Assembly (NCBI GenBank): GCA_905250125.1 | Contig: CAJNOL010000020.1 | Coordinates: forward strand, 1-64,000 | Direction of reading: 5' to 3' | Source of the DNA: Rotaria sordida | Lineage: Eukaryota > Rotifera > Eurotatoria > Philodinida > Philodinidae | DNA length: 64,000 bases | Shown here: one piece after another, positions 28,073-39,384 of the stretch | Layout of the letters: each line of letters begins with the position of its first letter | How positions within the stretch are numbered: the stretch's first letter is position 1 | Made by a program: the position numbers and the translations under genes | Notes under the pieces: generated by a model | Database searches by the model: none | What the model saw: the letters and a program-made list of their open reading frames with translations, nothing else | Told to the model about the DNA's origin: nothing

Positions 28073-29438
28073 GAAGATTCCTAAGAGACTATTTTCCTTT
28101 TCTTATATGTATGTCTTCAACTTTTTTTCTATTCGAAATTTGAATAATTGTCAATATTACACTAGCTTTTCCCTTGATTGAGAAGAAGATCATATGAAAT
28201 AAAATGAATTTATATGACTTGTTGTATGTTTGTTTGGATTTATAAAACTTTGTGTTGAGTCACGTGTACATATATATATTTGTGAGGGTTTATAGCAATG
28301 ACAGAATTCATTACAAGTAGAATTCAATTATCTCAGTACACTTGTGCGCTTCATTATATGTAACAATTATATTATTATATTTGAAAGATAAGTTTGCTAT
28401 GAATATTCATTTTGCAAAGAATTATCGCTTACAGAACTTCGTAATTAATGTAAGCGTTATAATTTTATAACAAAAAAATTTTTTTTTTCTCATCAATATT
28501 GCTTTTTCAAGCTGAGTTTCGATACAATTCTGTGTCAATGTGCGAATTCTATATGAATAGATTGAGTAAAAATTTTCTATATATTTAATGCAATTATTGT
28601 TTGTGAAAATCATATCTGAATATTTAGTTATTGTTGTTAAATAATCAAATGTCTTGATAAATTAATAATTAATTTGATATATATTAAATTTGTTGATTTA
28701 AATTCTTGAATTGATTTAATATAATATTCATTTATTAATTTTTCATTGAGAAATTCTATACTTATTGAAGATAGATTTTATTGTTTAAAATATTCAATAA
28801 ATGAATTATTTTTAATAATATAATTCATAACTAATAATAATTTATGCTATGCTATTGATGGTAATAACTATAAATAAGTGATTCATAAATATTCTAATAA
28901 ATTTTCATCATGATTAATATCATTTTCTTTTATTTTGCATAATATATTTTTAATAATTGGTTTTAGTTAGTCATGAATTAATTAGTTAGTTATTTAACTA
29001 ATGATTAATTCAATGATCATTATGATTCAATGAATGACAATTTTTTTAGGAAATCAAAATTTTGACATAATTCGTCTGTAATGAACAGTATCCGTAATAG
29101 AATTATTATTGTTTTACAATAGTATGTTAAGAATTATTTAGATATAATGATAATTGTATTTATAATACAAAATTCTTAAATTCTCTTTGTGAGTATTGCA
29201 CCATCATTCCTAACCCTTTGTGCTGTATTATTATGATTCGTCTAAGCAAAAACCATAGTTAAGGTGTCTTTTATTTATTGTTACATTGTATACCATGCAT
29301 GTTCGTAGATTAATGAAGTGTGACGAAACCCCTGATGTCCTCTCATCAAATAATCACCCAGGAAAAATCCACTGAATTGATGAATAGATATCTAATCGGA
29401 ACACATTCTTTTGTGTACAGCTTAATAAGGCATTTTTA
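28073..29438. other. intergenic between the tandem membrane-protein genes
   Basis: Very AT-rich. AATAAA at 28198-28203 is a likely poly(A) signal for the upstream gene. The stretch 28620-29170 has many ATTAATT motifs but no open frame worth noting. Confidence 0.5.
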
Positions 29439-30003
29439 ATGCGTCAATCACGTCGCAATTTCAGAGATCAACGGCCTTCTTGCGTCTGGAGTTTACTCTG
29501 TAGCATAGTTTTTATTTTATTTCTCATCTGGGGCTCGATCGCAGCGTCGAATTATGTAAAGGAACGAAACTCACGTAATTTGTATTCCAACACTACTTGT
29601 CTGTTACTCGACTATACGGTTATCACACATGAATGTCAAAGCTGTTCTCAAAATTCTTGTTCATACTATGAGTGTTTCAATGAGCATGTCTCTATCTCAT
29701 ATAACATTGCCAATGGGACAGTGATTAACATTACTATGACTCAACAAGCTAGGAGTGAAAAATATCATCATACACAGGTATGGGCATGTGTAATTTTCGA
29801 TTTATAGTTGAATGTTTCATTATTCTCTCATTTTAATTTTATAGATTGGTAGTCACTGGCTCTGCTACTATAAAAAAGCTAATGCCACATCGGTTGTGTG
29901 GAATCTTGCAAATGGAAAATCCGCTCTGATACAATTATGCATTAGTTTCGGAATATGTTTTGTTTGCATTCTATTAGGAACAGTGGTTTATATGGCATTA
30001 TGA
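29439..30003 (+). CDS. two-span membrane protein, BK beta-subunit-like topology (copy 2)
   Basis: Two exons (29439-29777 and 29845-30003) join in frame to 165 residues. It shares with copy 1 the first span (about 18-38), the juxtamembrane motif ASNYVKERNSRNLYSNTTC (copy 1: TANYMEERQSRALFTKTTC), the loop cysteines (SCSYYECFNEH), the exon junction before IGSHWLCYY and the second span (LIQLCISFGICF). Its loop has N-glycosylation sequons NTT, NGT and NIT. The C-terminal tail after the second span is almost absent (ends VVYMAL), whereas copy 1 has about 45 further residues, so the intracellular end has diverged. Function is unknown beyond the topology. Confidence 0.68.
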
Positions 30004-30955
30004 CATCGCATGTTTGTATCCAGAAGTGACATATTTCTCAAAGAACAATGTCGTCGTCAATTTTCGACATCTGTAACTTTTTGAATCAGATATAAAAGTT
30101 TCAAGCAGTGACAAGAGATATATTGAGATTAGTTTTTTCAAAATGATGATCGAAAGTGATTATGAATATATAAGAGAGAACATTAGAAGCACTATGAACA
30201 TACTGGCAAAGAGTATGAAAAACATGTTTTGATAATCAAAGAGCACATTTCATTAATATCTATTCGATATACTTGATATTAATGTTGCTTTGTTGTTAAT
30301 TACTTAAATGATTTTCTTGAATATATTTTCCTAGTTTCTGTAATCTATTCTAACCCGTCGATGTAATGATGGATCTCAATGTAAGATGTATACGTCAATA
30401 TGAAATTATTTCATATGAAAAAAAAACGTTTCTCTTAACTAATAGCAAAAATTATACTATTTCAATGTCTATTCTTCCGATCTATAAATGCATTTATTCT
30501 AAACATATGCATCTAGTAGTACATCTTAGTTTTCAATCTCAAGTAATGTAATTTGCTAGTCATTGAATGTTTAATGGAACTTCGTATGATGTATTTGTTT
30601 TTCTTGATTCAATTCACGAATATCAGAATTACCAACCCTAGATGTTCATATTGAATTGTATCATTCTTAAATTTTATTAGTTTTTTTGCTCTTTATATTT
30701 AACACGGTATAAGACTTTAACATTGATTCGATATTTTATGAGCATTATAATGGCAAGGCGAATGACAATATCGACAAGAGATTTCGAACTAAAAATCAAA
30801 ATATTAGAGTAAATTAATATGTCATGTACTGAAACATAAATGAATAGATCTTCAGTTGTTGATAAGAACTTGTTCAGATCACATAGTTATTAAATGTATT
30901 CAGTTGTTCTTTTTTTTTTGACAAACGATGATTAATTAATTCAAAAATAATTTGA
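30004..30955. other. intergenic, no supported gene
   Basis: AT-rich region between a plus-strand and a minus-strand gene, so it holds both 3' ends. The open frame near 30366-30551 has no recognisable content. Confidence 0.45.
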
Positions 30956-33900
30956 TTATTGAATACCACCATGAGTAAAATTTCTCAAACTCTGATTGAG
31001 ACTAGTCAATGTAATTGGAGGTAAACGAACAGTTAATGATGGTGTCGTTCTTTGTCCAACATTAGTAGTTCGTATGACTGGTAATGGTGTAAAAGTTGTC
31101 GAATGATTATGTACTATTGATGTTTCATTTGAATAAAGAAATATTTTCGTATATGTTAATCCATCAACAACACAGGCGCTTAATGCTGAACGAAATAAAT
31201 TCATATCAGCTATATCATACCTAATTCGAACGATTAATTTAATATATTAATATGAAGAAATTACCATTCATCTGTTGTATCATCATAACATTCAACATTT
31301 GATATTGTAGTTAAACCATTGAATCCACCAATAGTAAACATAAGATCATCAAGAATCTATAATAGATTTTAATATTATATATAAATGAAAAATTAATAAG
31401 AATTACTTCAATAGCAAAATTGCTTCTTGGATGAAACATATCAGTAATTGGTCTCCATGTATTCATAGTTGGATTATATCGTTCACCTGTATTAAGACGT
31501 GATGTACCATTGAAACCTCCAATAGCATAGACAGAACCATGATAAGCAATTACACCTTTTGCAATGCAAAAAATATAAATTAATCAAAAAAAAAAAAGTA
31601 ATCAATATAACTAACCAACACCACTTCGACGACTACGCATCGGTTGTATCATTGTCCATTGATTTGTAATTGGGTTATAGTATTCTGCCGTTTGTAAACA
31701 TTCTTGTCCATCAAAACCACCACAAATATAAACTAGATCTACATTTAAATATATATACATGTATCGGATGTGGCAAAAATTTTCCGATTTCCTTTTGTTT
31801 TACATATAACTTTATTTAGGAATATGATAAAACGTTAATCGTTTTGTTTTCTGAAAAGAAGCACCATCGTATGATCTATTCAAATCACAAAATCAAATCT
31901 TGATAGCTATTTTCGAAATTTTAACAACTAAGGTCATTTTTAATCAAATCAATCTTAGATAAAATAAACTGTCTCAAATATTGTAAAAAAAACAAAAAAT
32001 GTTCATCATCTTCAATTGAAGTCAAGTTCTCATTGTATTATTTTTTTAAGCTTAATTCTTTCTTTTATATTTCTTTCAACAGTCGAGGAAGTTTAATCTA
32101 GCAAGTTTGTACATCGAGTTTACTGTTTTTAGACGATGTATTTGACAGCAACAAAGCAAAAAAAATGTTTTAGTTCAGGTCAATTGGCAGAGATGTTATT
32201 TTCACTTGTGTTTAAGATGCGGTCGAGTAATAATCCTCACGATTTGAAGGCCATAATAGATCTTTTATTCGTTTCAAACATTATAACACAGAATTCAACA
32301 ACATTTAGCTTTCTCTTTTTTTTTTCTTGTAGGAAATAACACGATGATATACGTGTTTAGTGTTAGTAGATGTTGAAATTTCGCAAATATGTATAAAGAT
32401 TTTGTCTTGGATTCTGACGGGAGAAGGTCTCCAGCTTACGGACACTGTTCGACTCCATATTATGGCTATAAGTAGGTCTCTATGAGACTAAGAAAAGACT
32501 AAAAGGATTCGGGCTTATGATCTATTGATAAAGAGTTATGGCCATTTCACTGAATTTGGACTTGTGACAAGGGATTTCTGAAACAATTGAATTAAAGAAT
32601 TTCAATGTGAAATTTTGTCCATAGATAGGTCTAATAATCCTTAGAATCATTTGAACGCTTCAGCTGAAGCCAATGTTCCTTTCTCGAGACATTGAATTCA
32701 GTTTCTGTGATTTGTCTCTGAAAAGTGGCTATTTTTCGAACATTTAATATCTCGAGAAAGGAACATTCGTTTGGGCTGAAACTTTCAGTTGATTCTAAGG
32801 ATAATTAGACCTATCTATGGACAAAATTTCAGATCGAAATTCTTTAATTCGATTTTTTCGAAAATCCCTTGTCAACAGGCTCAAAATTCAGCGAAACAGT
32901 CATAACTCTTCACCAATACGCCATGAGTCCAAATACTTTTAGTTTTTTCTTAATCTCATAGAGATCTATCGCGTTGGCTATAATAGGGAGTCGAACGACG
33001 TCCATAAGTTGAGAATCTTACCTTGTGAGTAGAACATTCAATACAGCATCTTTTAAAAACAAAGATCAACGTTTTATCATGTATCTCAACAGAGTTACAC
33101 ACAAAACTTTTGCCACATTCGGTATATAAATATAGTCAAAATTCAATACTATTACATATATATATTACCATTAAGCGTACATGCTGATGCATCACTTCGT
33201 TGTACATGCATAGGACAAATAGTTGACCATTGATTAGTTTCAAATAAATATTTCTCTGCTGTATTTTGTCTTACATGTCCATTAAAACCACCCATAGCAT
33301 ATAATAAACCATTTAAATAAGCTACACTAACATAACATCGTCGTTCATTCATTGGTGCTATTTCATTCCATATTCGATCAATTAAATGAAATGTACGACA
33401 TGAATTAAAATATTCAATGCCATCAAAACCACCAATAACATACATTTTATTAACAACTGTAATACAACCATGATAAGCACGTGGTGGAACTGTAAAACAT
33501 AAATATTAGATTGAATAAGAATAAGACATGAAATAAGTAAAAATTTTAATCTATTGATGAAAAACTATTGGTCTCAGTTCTGAGATCATCTTGCCTATAT
33601 CTACCTTGATCCGTTGAAACAACTGTCCATTTGTCAGCTCGAATATCATACGCTTCGAGCATACTTGTTGCATTACCACCTGACCATCCACCATAGGCAA
33701 AAATCATTTCATGTGCATGTCGAGGACGAATAAAAGGACAATCAATATCTGTATCCTAAACATCATAAAATACATTTTATTTTTTTGTTGAATCAAAAAA
33801 TAATTATAACAAAATGAATGTTTTCTCACGGATGAAAAATTTTCTTTTCTCTTACCATTAATCCATCATTATCTAATTTGTATAATAATCTGAGTGTTTC

Positions 33901-34935
33901 TCCAATTATTGGTTTACATTCATCATTATCTTTAATATATGAATGTTGTTTTATTTTAGTTATAAATAATTGTATTGGAACTAAACCAAGACGTAAATTA
34001 TGAATTAATTGTGTAATAAACTATTAACATAAAAAAAAGAAAGATATCTTATTTCTATAGATTGAAAGAATGAACAACAAACTGATTTTCGTTTCTCAAT
34101 ATCATAATCAATCCATTTAATACATGCATCAAATAAATTTTCTTCATTACGTATATTTAAATCATCATTTGAAATTAATTCAATAAGTTGTTCAATGGAA
34201 AGTTCGAAAAAACTTTTGTTTATTTTTATTATTTTAATAAAATTTCGCCTAAAACAAAAAAAAAATTTATTAATAATTTAAAATATTTTAATAATATTCT
34301 TACATTAAATATTCATAAGTTACATATAATAATTTTGAATTTGAATGTATTTTAGCAAAATTATATAAATGAAAAATATTTTCATCATTTAAATTATTCA
34401 TAAGATATTCACAACAATATTGAAATAAACTTGTCATTTGACATAATTTTGCTGCATCAATTATTCTATTAATATTATCTAATGTCAATGTACATTCACG
34501 TGTATAAGTATAATCAAGTAAAGATTCAAGAGCATCACAACCAATATCTAATTGTAAAAATGGATTTTCACTATGTTGCATATTAGTAAAAGCCATACGA
34601 AGATATGGACTAGAAGCTTAGAGAAATATTTTAAAAGAATTTATTTTCGATATTTAAATAATAATATCTTTCATTTATTTACCAGCTAAGATAAATCGAT
34701 GAACAGGAAATTCAACATATTCTTCAGTCAGATCTTTTTTTGTTGAGATTTTTGCATCACATAAAAGATTATTTTTTCGTAATTCATTTAATATTTGACA
34801 TGCATCACTTGTAAATGCACATGTTCGTTTTCGATCACCGGAATGTGCATTTAAATCTGTCATTGTTAATGATGAGATTTTTCTACCACCACCACCACCA
34901 CGAGATTCACTTTTAGATCGTGTTCGTTTCAGCAT
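30956..34935 (-). CDS. KLHL10: kelch-like protein 10, CUL3 adaptor
   Basis: Ten exons: 34935-34683, 34616-34304, 34248-34083, 34020-33856, 33755-33605, 33486-33169, 31738-31616, 31555-31407, 31356-31265 and 31220-30956. They join in frame to 664 residues (human KLHL10 has 608). Order: basic, Gly-rich N-terminus; BTB domain (about 45-165; ACQILNELRKNNLLCD); BACK domain (about 170-290; ENLFDACIKWIDYD, DNDECKPII); six kelch repeats (about 310-605). The repeats match KLHL10 closely: FNSCRTF, ERRCYVSVAYLNGLLYAMGG, TAEKYLFETNQW, QRSDASACTLNG, and the ending LFRSALSACVVDGL. In mammals and flies KLHL10 brings substrates to cullin-3 ubiquitin ligase in developing spermatids. All introns are about 47-100 nt except the sixth, which holds 1430 nt of transposon and palindrome; its splice sites are intact. 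Confidence 0.92.
31764..33122. mobile_element. TIR DNA element in KLHL10 intron 6
   Basis: About 1.36 kb bounded by inverted ends: TCGGATGTGGCAAAA at 31764 and the inverse of CCGAATGTGGCAAAA at 33122, flanked on each side by TA. That suits a non-autonomous Tc1/mariner-type element. A weak open frame at 32136-32339 has no transposase motif I recognise. The right part contains palindrome A, nested or constitutive. Confidence 0.7.
32425..33025. repeat. palindrome A (family AB)
   Basis: Long imperfect inverted repeat. The left arm begins near 32427 (GGTCTCCAGCTTACGGAC) and the right arm ends near 33022; paired landmarks are GTTCGACTCC with GGGAGTCGAAC, and GTCCATAGATAGGTC with GACCTATCTATGGAC. 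The centre is near 32720. Arm sequence is homologous to palindrome B. Confidence 0.85.
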
Positions 34936-35393
34936 ACTCTCGATTACTAATATTACCTATCACTGTTTCCATATTGTAAAACGAGTAAGAAATGTACCCC
35001 TGCAGATTATAAAAAATCTGTTGGACTCACTCACGTGATCGTCGAGAAAAAAAAAGTTAGAAAAAAAAGATGAAAATGAAAAAAAACAATTCAAGTTTTA
35101 TATTTCGAAATAGATAAGCGCCGAGAGATTTTTATTTCGAATATTTTATAATGAAAAATTTATTAGCAGGTTTTTTTTTTCAATCAAGTTGTCTAATTAT
35201 GAATTATGAGGGCTGGACCATATCCCCCTATCAAAGAGAAATTGTTCCACTTCGAGCAGAAATGCTTCAACCACATAAAGTCACAACGAAACGCTTTTTT
35301 ACCAACAAACTACCTTCATTCCACAAAATCTCTACAAGAAAAAACGAACACTAACAAAGAGAACTACTTCATTCATCTTTTCCATTCACAACC

Positions 35394-36790
35394 AGAAGTC
35401 GAAAAGATTTAGAGAGAAATGGATCATTTTACTTTTTTCATCTTAAGAGATGTTTCTAGTTGAAATAGATTTTTTCTATTAGAAATGGTTATTTTTTAAT
35501 GCGAAATGCTTCATCCATATCTCCATTTAGAAGCAGAAGTCGAAAAGACTTAGAGAAAAATGGATCATTTTACTTTTTTCATCTTAAGGCATGTTTCTAG
35601 TAGAAATGGATTTTTTCCATTAGAAATGGTTATTTTTTAATGGGAAATGCTTCATTCATATCTCCATTTACAAGCAGAAGTCAAAAAGGTTGTGAGAGAA
35701 ATGAATCATTTTAGTTTTTTCATCTTAGGGCATGTTTCTAGTAGAAATGGATTTTTTTCTATTAGAAATAGTTGTTTTTTCAGGAGAAGTGCTTCCTTCA
35801 TATTTTCATTTAGAAGCAGAAGTCGAAAAGACTTGGAAAGAAATGGATCAATTTACATTTTTCATCTTAAGGCATGTTTCAACTAGAAATGGTTTTTTTC
35901 TATTACAAATGGTTATTTTTTAATGGGAAATGCTTCATCCATATCTCCATTTACAAGCAGAAGTCGAAAAGACTTAGAGAAAAATGGATCATTTTACTTT
36001 TGTGAAACACGATCTAAAAGGAGTGTTGGAGTGTAAAGCGTAGAAATTTGAACCCACCCCCGCCCTCCCCACAGACCATGACAGAGAAAATCCATACCCA
36101 TCACAGACCGTGACAGAGAAACCTAATACCCATCACAGACCGTGACAGAGGGGCTCCAAAGACCATCACAGACCGTGACAGAGAAAATCCAAATTCCTTC
36201 ATCCACAATATAAAAAGCTCCATCGTGTTTCACATTTTTAATCCCGCAGGGATTGCGCTAAAAGCTTTTTTCATCTTAAGGCATGTTTCTAGTAGAAATG
36301 GATTTTTTCCATTAGAAATGGTTATTTTTTAATGGGAAATGCTTCATCCATATCTCCATTTACAAGCGGAAGTCAAAAAGGTTGTGAGAGAAATGAATCA
36401 TTTTACTTTTTTCATTTTAAGGTATGTTTCTAGTAGAAATGGATTTTTTCCATTAGAAATGGTTATTTTTTAAGGGGAAGTACTTCATCTATATCTCCAT
36501 TTAGAAGAAGTTTTAAAGACTTGAAGAGAAAGGTTTAATTTAATTTTTTAACTTAAAGGCTACTCCTAGGAAATATGAATTTTTCCTTTTAGAAGTGGTT
36601 ATATGAGAGGGAGAAGTGCTGGGTTATGTCTCCAGTCACAAGAAGTCTGAAAGACCTAGAGTGTGTCTTAAGACGATATTGTAGTAGATATCGGTTTTTA
36701 CTAGCAGAAATGATTAAAATATTTCTGCAGAGTGCTTCGTCCATTTTTCTACTAATAAGAAGAAATGAAAAATATTCAAAGAGATGAAAG
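35394..36790. repeat. 141-bp tandem repeat array
   Basis: Copies recur at 35394, 35535, 35676, 35818 and 35959 (spacing 141, 141, 142, 141), each with AGAAGTCRAAAAG, ATGGATCATTTTACTTTTTT and TTTCTAGTAGAAATGG-like segments. The array resumes at 36368 after an inserted 268 bases and decays through copies near 36507 and 36641. It forms the interior of the hAT-like element. Confidence 0.9.
36002..36265 (+). mobile_element. HINE/DINE-1-like Helentron-associated element 1
   Basis: Inserted in a 141-bp repeat unit; the neighbouring copies give the empty site. Order: subterminal repeat GTGAAACACGAT (36002); a C-rich segment; four copies of a 32-nt unit beginning CACAGACC (36070, 36102, 36134, 36167); the inverse subterminal repeat ATCGTGTTTCAC (to 36233); a T run; a stem-loop AATCCC-GCA-GGGATT; and the end GCGCTAAAAGC next to a T tract. 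This is the layout of Helentron-derived non-autonomous elements, which insert at TT. No protein is encoded. Confidence 0.75.
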
Positions 36791-36986
36791 AAATTTTTTT
36801 TTATCGTAAGAACATCTTCTAGCAGATATAGACGAGATTCTTTTTAATGAGCATCTGGTGAAAGTAGATTTCGCAGAGTAGAAATATGATTAGTGGTCAT
36901 GAATCGGAATATTTGTGATTGGTGCAGATTCCTAGTGTTTGACATTCAAGCATATGTACAATGTTATATAATAGATTATATGTATA

Positions 36987-37239
36987 TCGGGTGGTCCAAA
37001 AGTAAGGAAAAATAATGGGTATCTAATAATAACTGATGAAAAAGTGTTAATGATATTTTTCATACTTTTTATTGATGTAGAGAGCTAAAACTTTCAGAAA
37101 TAAAAGGTGTTAATTAGATATATATGTAATAAAAATTTCAGCTCTTTACATCCATAAAAAGTATGAAAAATATCATTAACAGTTTTTCATCAGTTATTAT
37201 GGGATACCCATTATTTTTCCTTACTTTTGGGCCACCCGG
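36987..37239. mobile_element. mariner-type hairpin MITE
   Basis: A 253-bp element, almost fully self-complementary. Terminal repeats CGGGTGGTCCAAAAGTAAGG and its inverse continue inward without a real spacer to the centre near 37110. TA dinucleotides flank both ends. It lies inside the hAT-like element and splits an AT-rich stretch (ATTCAAG...ATATGT) whose second copy is at about 37321. Confidence 0.85.
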
Positions 37240-37505
37240 TATATATATACTTTTTATTCTCTCTTTCCATTTCTCCTTGTTGAACCATTTCCCTTTGGAA
37301 GAAAAACCATTTCTCTCTAAATTCAAGTATATGTGCAATATCATATAATAGATTATATGTATATATATCTTTGTTTATTCTTTCTTTCCTTTTCTCCTTG
37401 ATATGTATGACTTTATGTGGAGTGAAGCATTTCCCCATAAAGTGGAACAATTTCCCCCATCGAGTGGTCCAATGGTCCACTGCTGTGAATTATACGATCT
37501 ATCTA

Positions 37506-37920
37506 CCAACGACAAAATGTTTTTGAATCGTATGTTTGATGAATACTTTCATACGCAGTCAACTGCAATAAACATAAGGTTCTCAGACAATTTTCTTGTC
37601 TGTAGAACTCGTTGCGCTATTCATTCTGGTCAAAAACAAATATTCGAATTTATTCAGTAAATCATGGTGCTAAGATCTAGATACTCAAAAATATCCACTG
37701 CCGCTCAGTAGCAGTTAAGAATAGCCGAAGCTTTTGAGTATTTTGGTCCTAGTACCATGATTTATTGAGTAAATTTGAATATTCTTTCTTATCAAAATGA
37801 ACAGCGCAACGAACTCTACAAAGTTCTATGGACAAAAAACAATCTTGTGTTTATTTTGCTTGACTACCCATGGAAATACATCCATCAAAAATACGATTCA
37901 CAAGCATTTTATCGTTGACA
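37506..37920. repeat. palindrome E
   Basis: Imperfect inverted repeat directly beside the hAT-like element. Paired landmarks are GTTGCGCTATTCATT (left) with the inverse of GTTGCGCTGTTCATT (right), TAAATCATGGTGCTA with TAGTACCATGATTTA, and GAATCGTATGTTTGATG with the inverse of GAATCGTATTTTTGATG. The centre is near 37715. Confidence 0.85.
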
Positions 37921-39384
37921 ATGTTATAAAAAAAGCTATTCTATAACTTGTCGACAAAACAAGAACTATTGAATATGTCTCAAAAGATTGACCTTTTTGA
38001 ATGTTGTCTATAATTATATGTGATAGTTTTTCAAGTAGAGGAATCGAACATGTGAGAAAAGCACATATATTTACATGAATTATACGATGTCTAGTCTACT
38101 GCAGACCATTTTTGTGTATGATGACTTTGCTTTTAGTCCGATGTAATGTATTATATACAATTGAAAGTATAAAAGAAAAATGTTGGTAATACTTCTTTTT
38201 TTTTTCAAAAAAATGGATAATAACAAGGATATAATCTATGTAGAACAATCGTTAATGAAATTCTTTCAAAATCAAGGTCTGTGATACGATATAGCTACTT
38301 TTCTTATCAATAAGAACATCTAAATTCGTAGTATCTCTTCTAATCTGGAAATTACGGCGTATTGTCACAATATGTATTCTGTGACGAAACAAAAATTATT
38401 CACCATGTATCACGATGTGTCTAACTTTCTCATTGACTAATCGAACAAATTATTAACAGTGGGGAGTGTAATTCAATCGACTGTGTCACTATCATTGTCT
38501 AAAATAGTTTCTAAAGGTTTAAGTCATCACTGGTAACAAAAGGCAAAAGGGATTAACATTAGATTCAACTGTCGTTTTTGATCATTCCGTTGGTTAATGC
38601 TTCATAAAACGGAAAAGAAAACATGTCTATAAATAACTCTTTACAAGACAAAAGTGATGAAGTCTGAAATCAATAAGACATAGGACGAAATGTTGAGTCA
38701 GAATTTTTCCGTATATTTGATCACGAAGGAAACAATGGATATTATTGAAAGATTTCCGAAAGCTTGAGAAGACATCAAGCTATACATAAGTCGATAAAAA
38801 ATAGTGCTTCAACATTGCATGAAAAAAAAAGTGACTTATTATTTTTGCTTGTATCGCTCAAGATGAATAAGTACGATTATTATCATGTGAAAAATCATTA
38901 CAAATTATTATAGTCTCTCGGAGTGTCATCAATCATAAGACGTAAATTCCAACTATTTTGCATAATTTTTTTTTTCGTATGGCTTTCGTTTTTTTTTTGT
39001 AGTTAATCTTGAATACCAAAATATAACTTTAACCATCATTCTTTCTGGTTTGTTTATCGGTAGATGCATGTTTTTTTTCTGATTTAGCTTTTGTGTTCAT
39101 GCATATATGTATGTAAGCATCACCATGGATAATAAAGTAGACAGTTTGTACAAAATTAATGTTTTAGTAAATTGACCTTGTCTTTCGACCGCATGGATGT
39201 CTCTATGGGTTTTTTTTCTGTCGACCTTCAACCGATAATTATTCTTGAGAAGAACGTAAAAGCAGCCTTTTTCTTTAGAATGGAAGTTTTTTTTTCTTGC
39301 TGTTCTTATCAAAAATCAACACTTTCAAAAGGTAACCACTTGTTGCTATTCTATTAATATACATCAGATATCTGCTTATTTAAA
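37921..39384. other. intergenic, no supported gene
   Basis: AT-rich sequence upstream of the RING-kinase gene; no open frame or RNA gene recognised. The promoter of that gene should be within the last few hundred bases, but I see no clear element. Confidence 0.4.

Larger units (their letters stand above)
35208..37485. mobile_element. hAT-like non-autonomous element with nested insertions
   Basis: The ends are inverted: GAGGGCTGGACCAT at 35208, and CAGCAGTGGACCAT on the minus strand from 37485. Both continue inward with ATTGTTCCACTT, AAATGCTTCA and CCACATAAAGTCA. The element is flanked by exact 8-bp direct repeats TGAATTAT (35200-35207 and 37486-37493), the target-site duplication length of hAT elements. 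The CAG-start is also hAT-like. The 2.28-kb body has no transposase frame; it holds a 141-bp tandem array, a Helentron-like insertion (36002-36265) and a mariner-type hairpin (36987-37239). Confidence 0.8.

Noticed and set aside
32136-32339. Possible transposase fragment inside the TIR element
   Set aside because: Only 67 codons, with no DDE-type motif or helix-turn-helix; could not be supported.
35151-35923. Several 60-80 codon open frames
   Set aside because: They lie in the hAT-like terminal repeat and the 141-bp array; their peptides repeat with the DNA unit and match nothing.
36070-36190. Four regularly spaced CACAGACC units, CRISPR-like at first sight
   Set aside because: The whole 32-nt unit is repeated, not repeat plus unique spacer, and it lies inside an inserted element of an animal genome.
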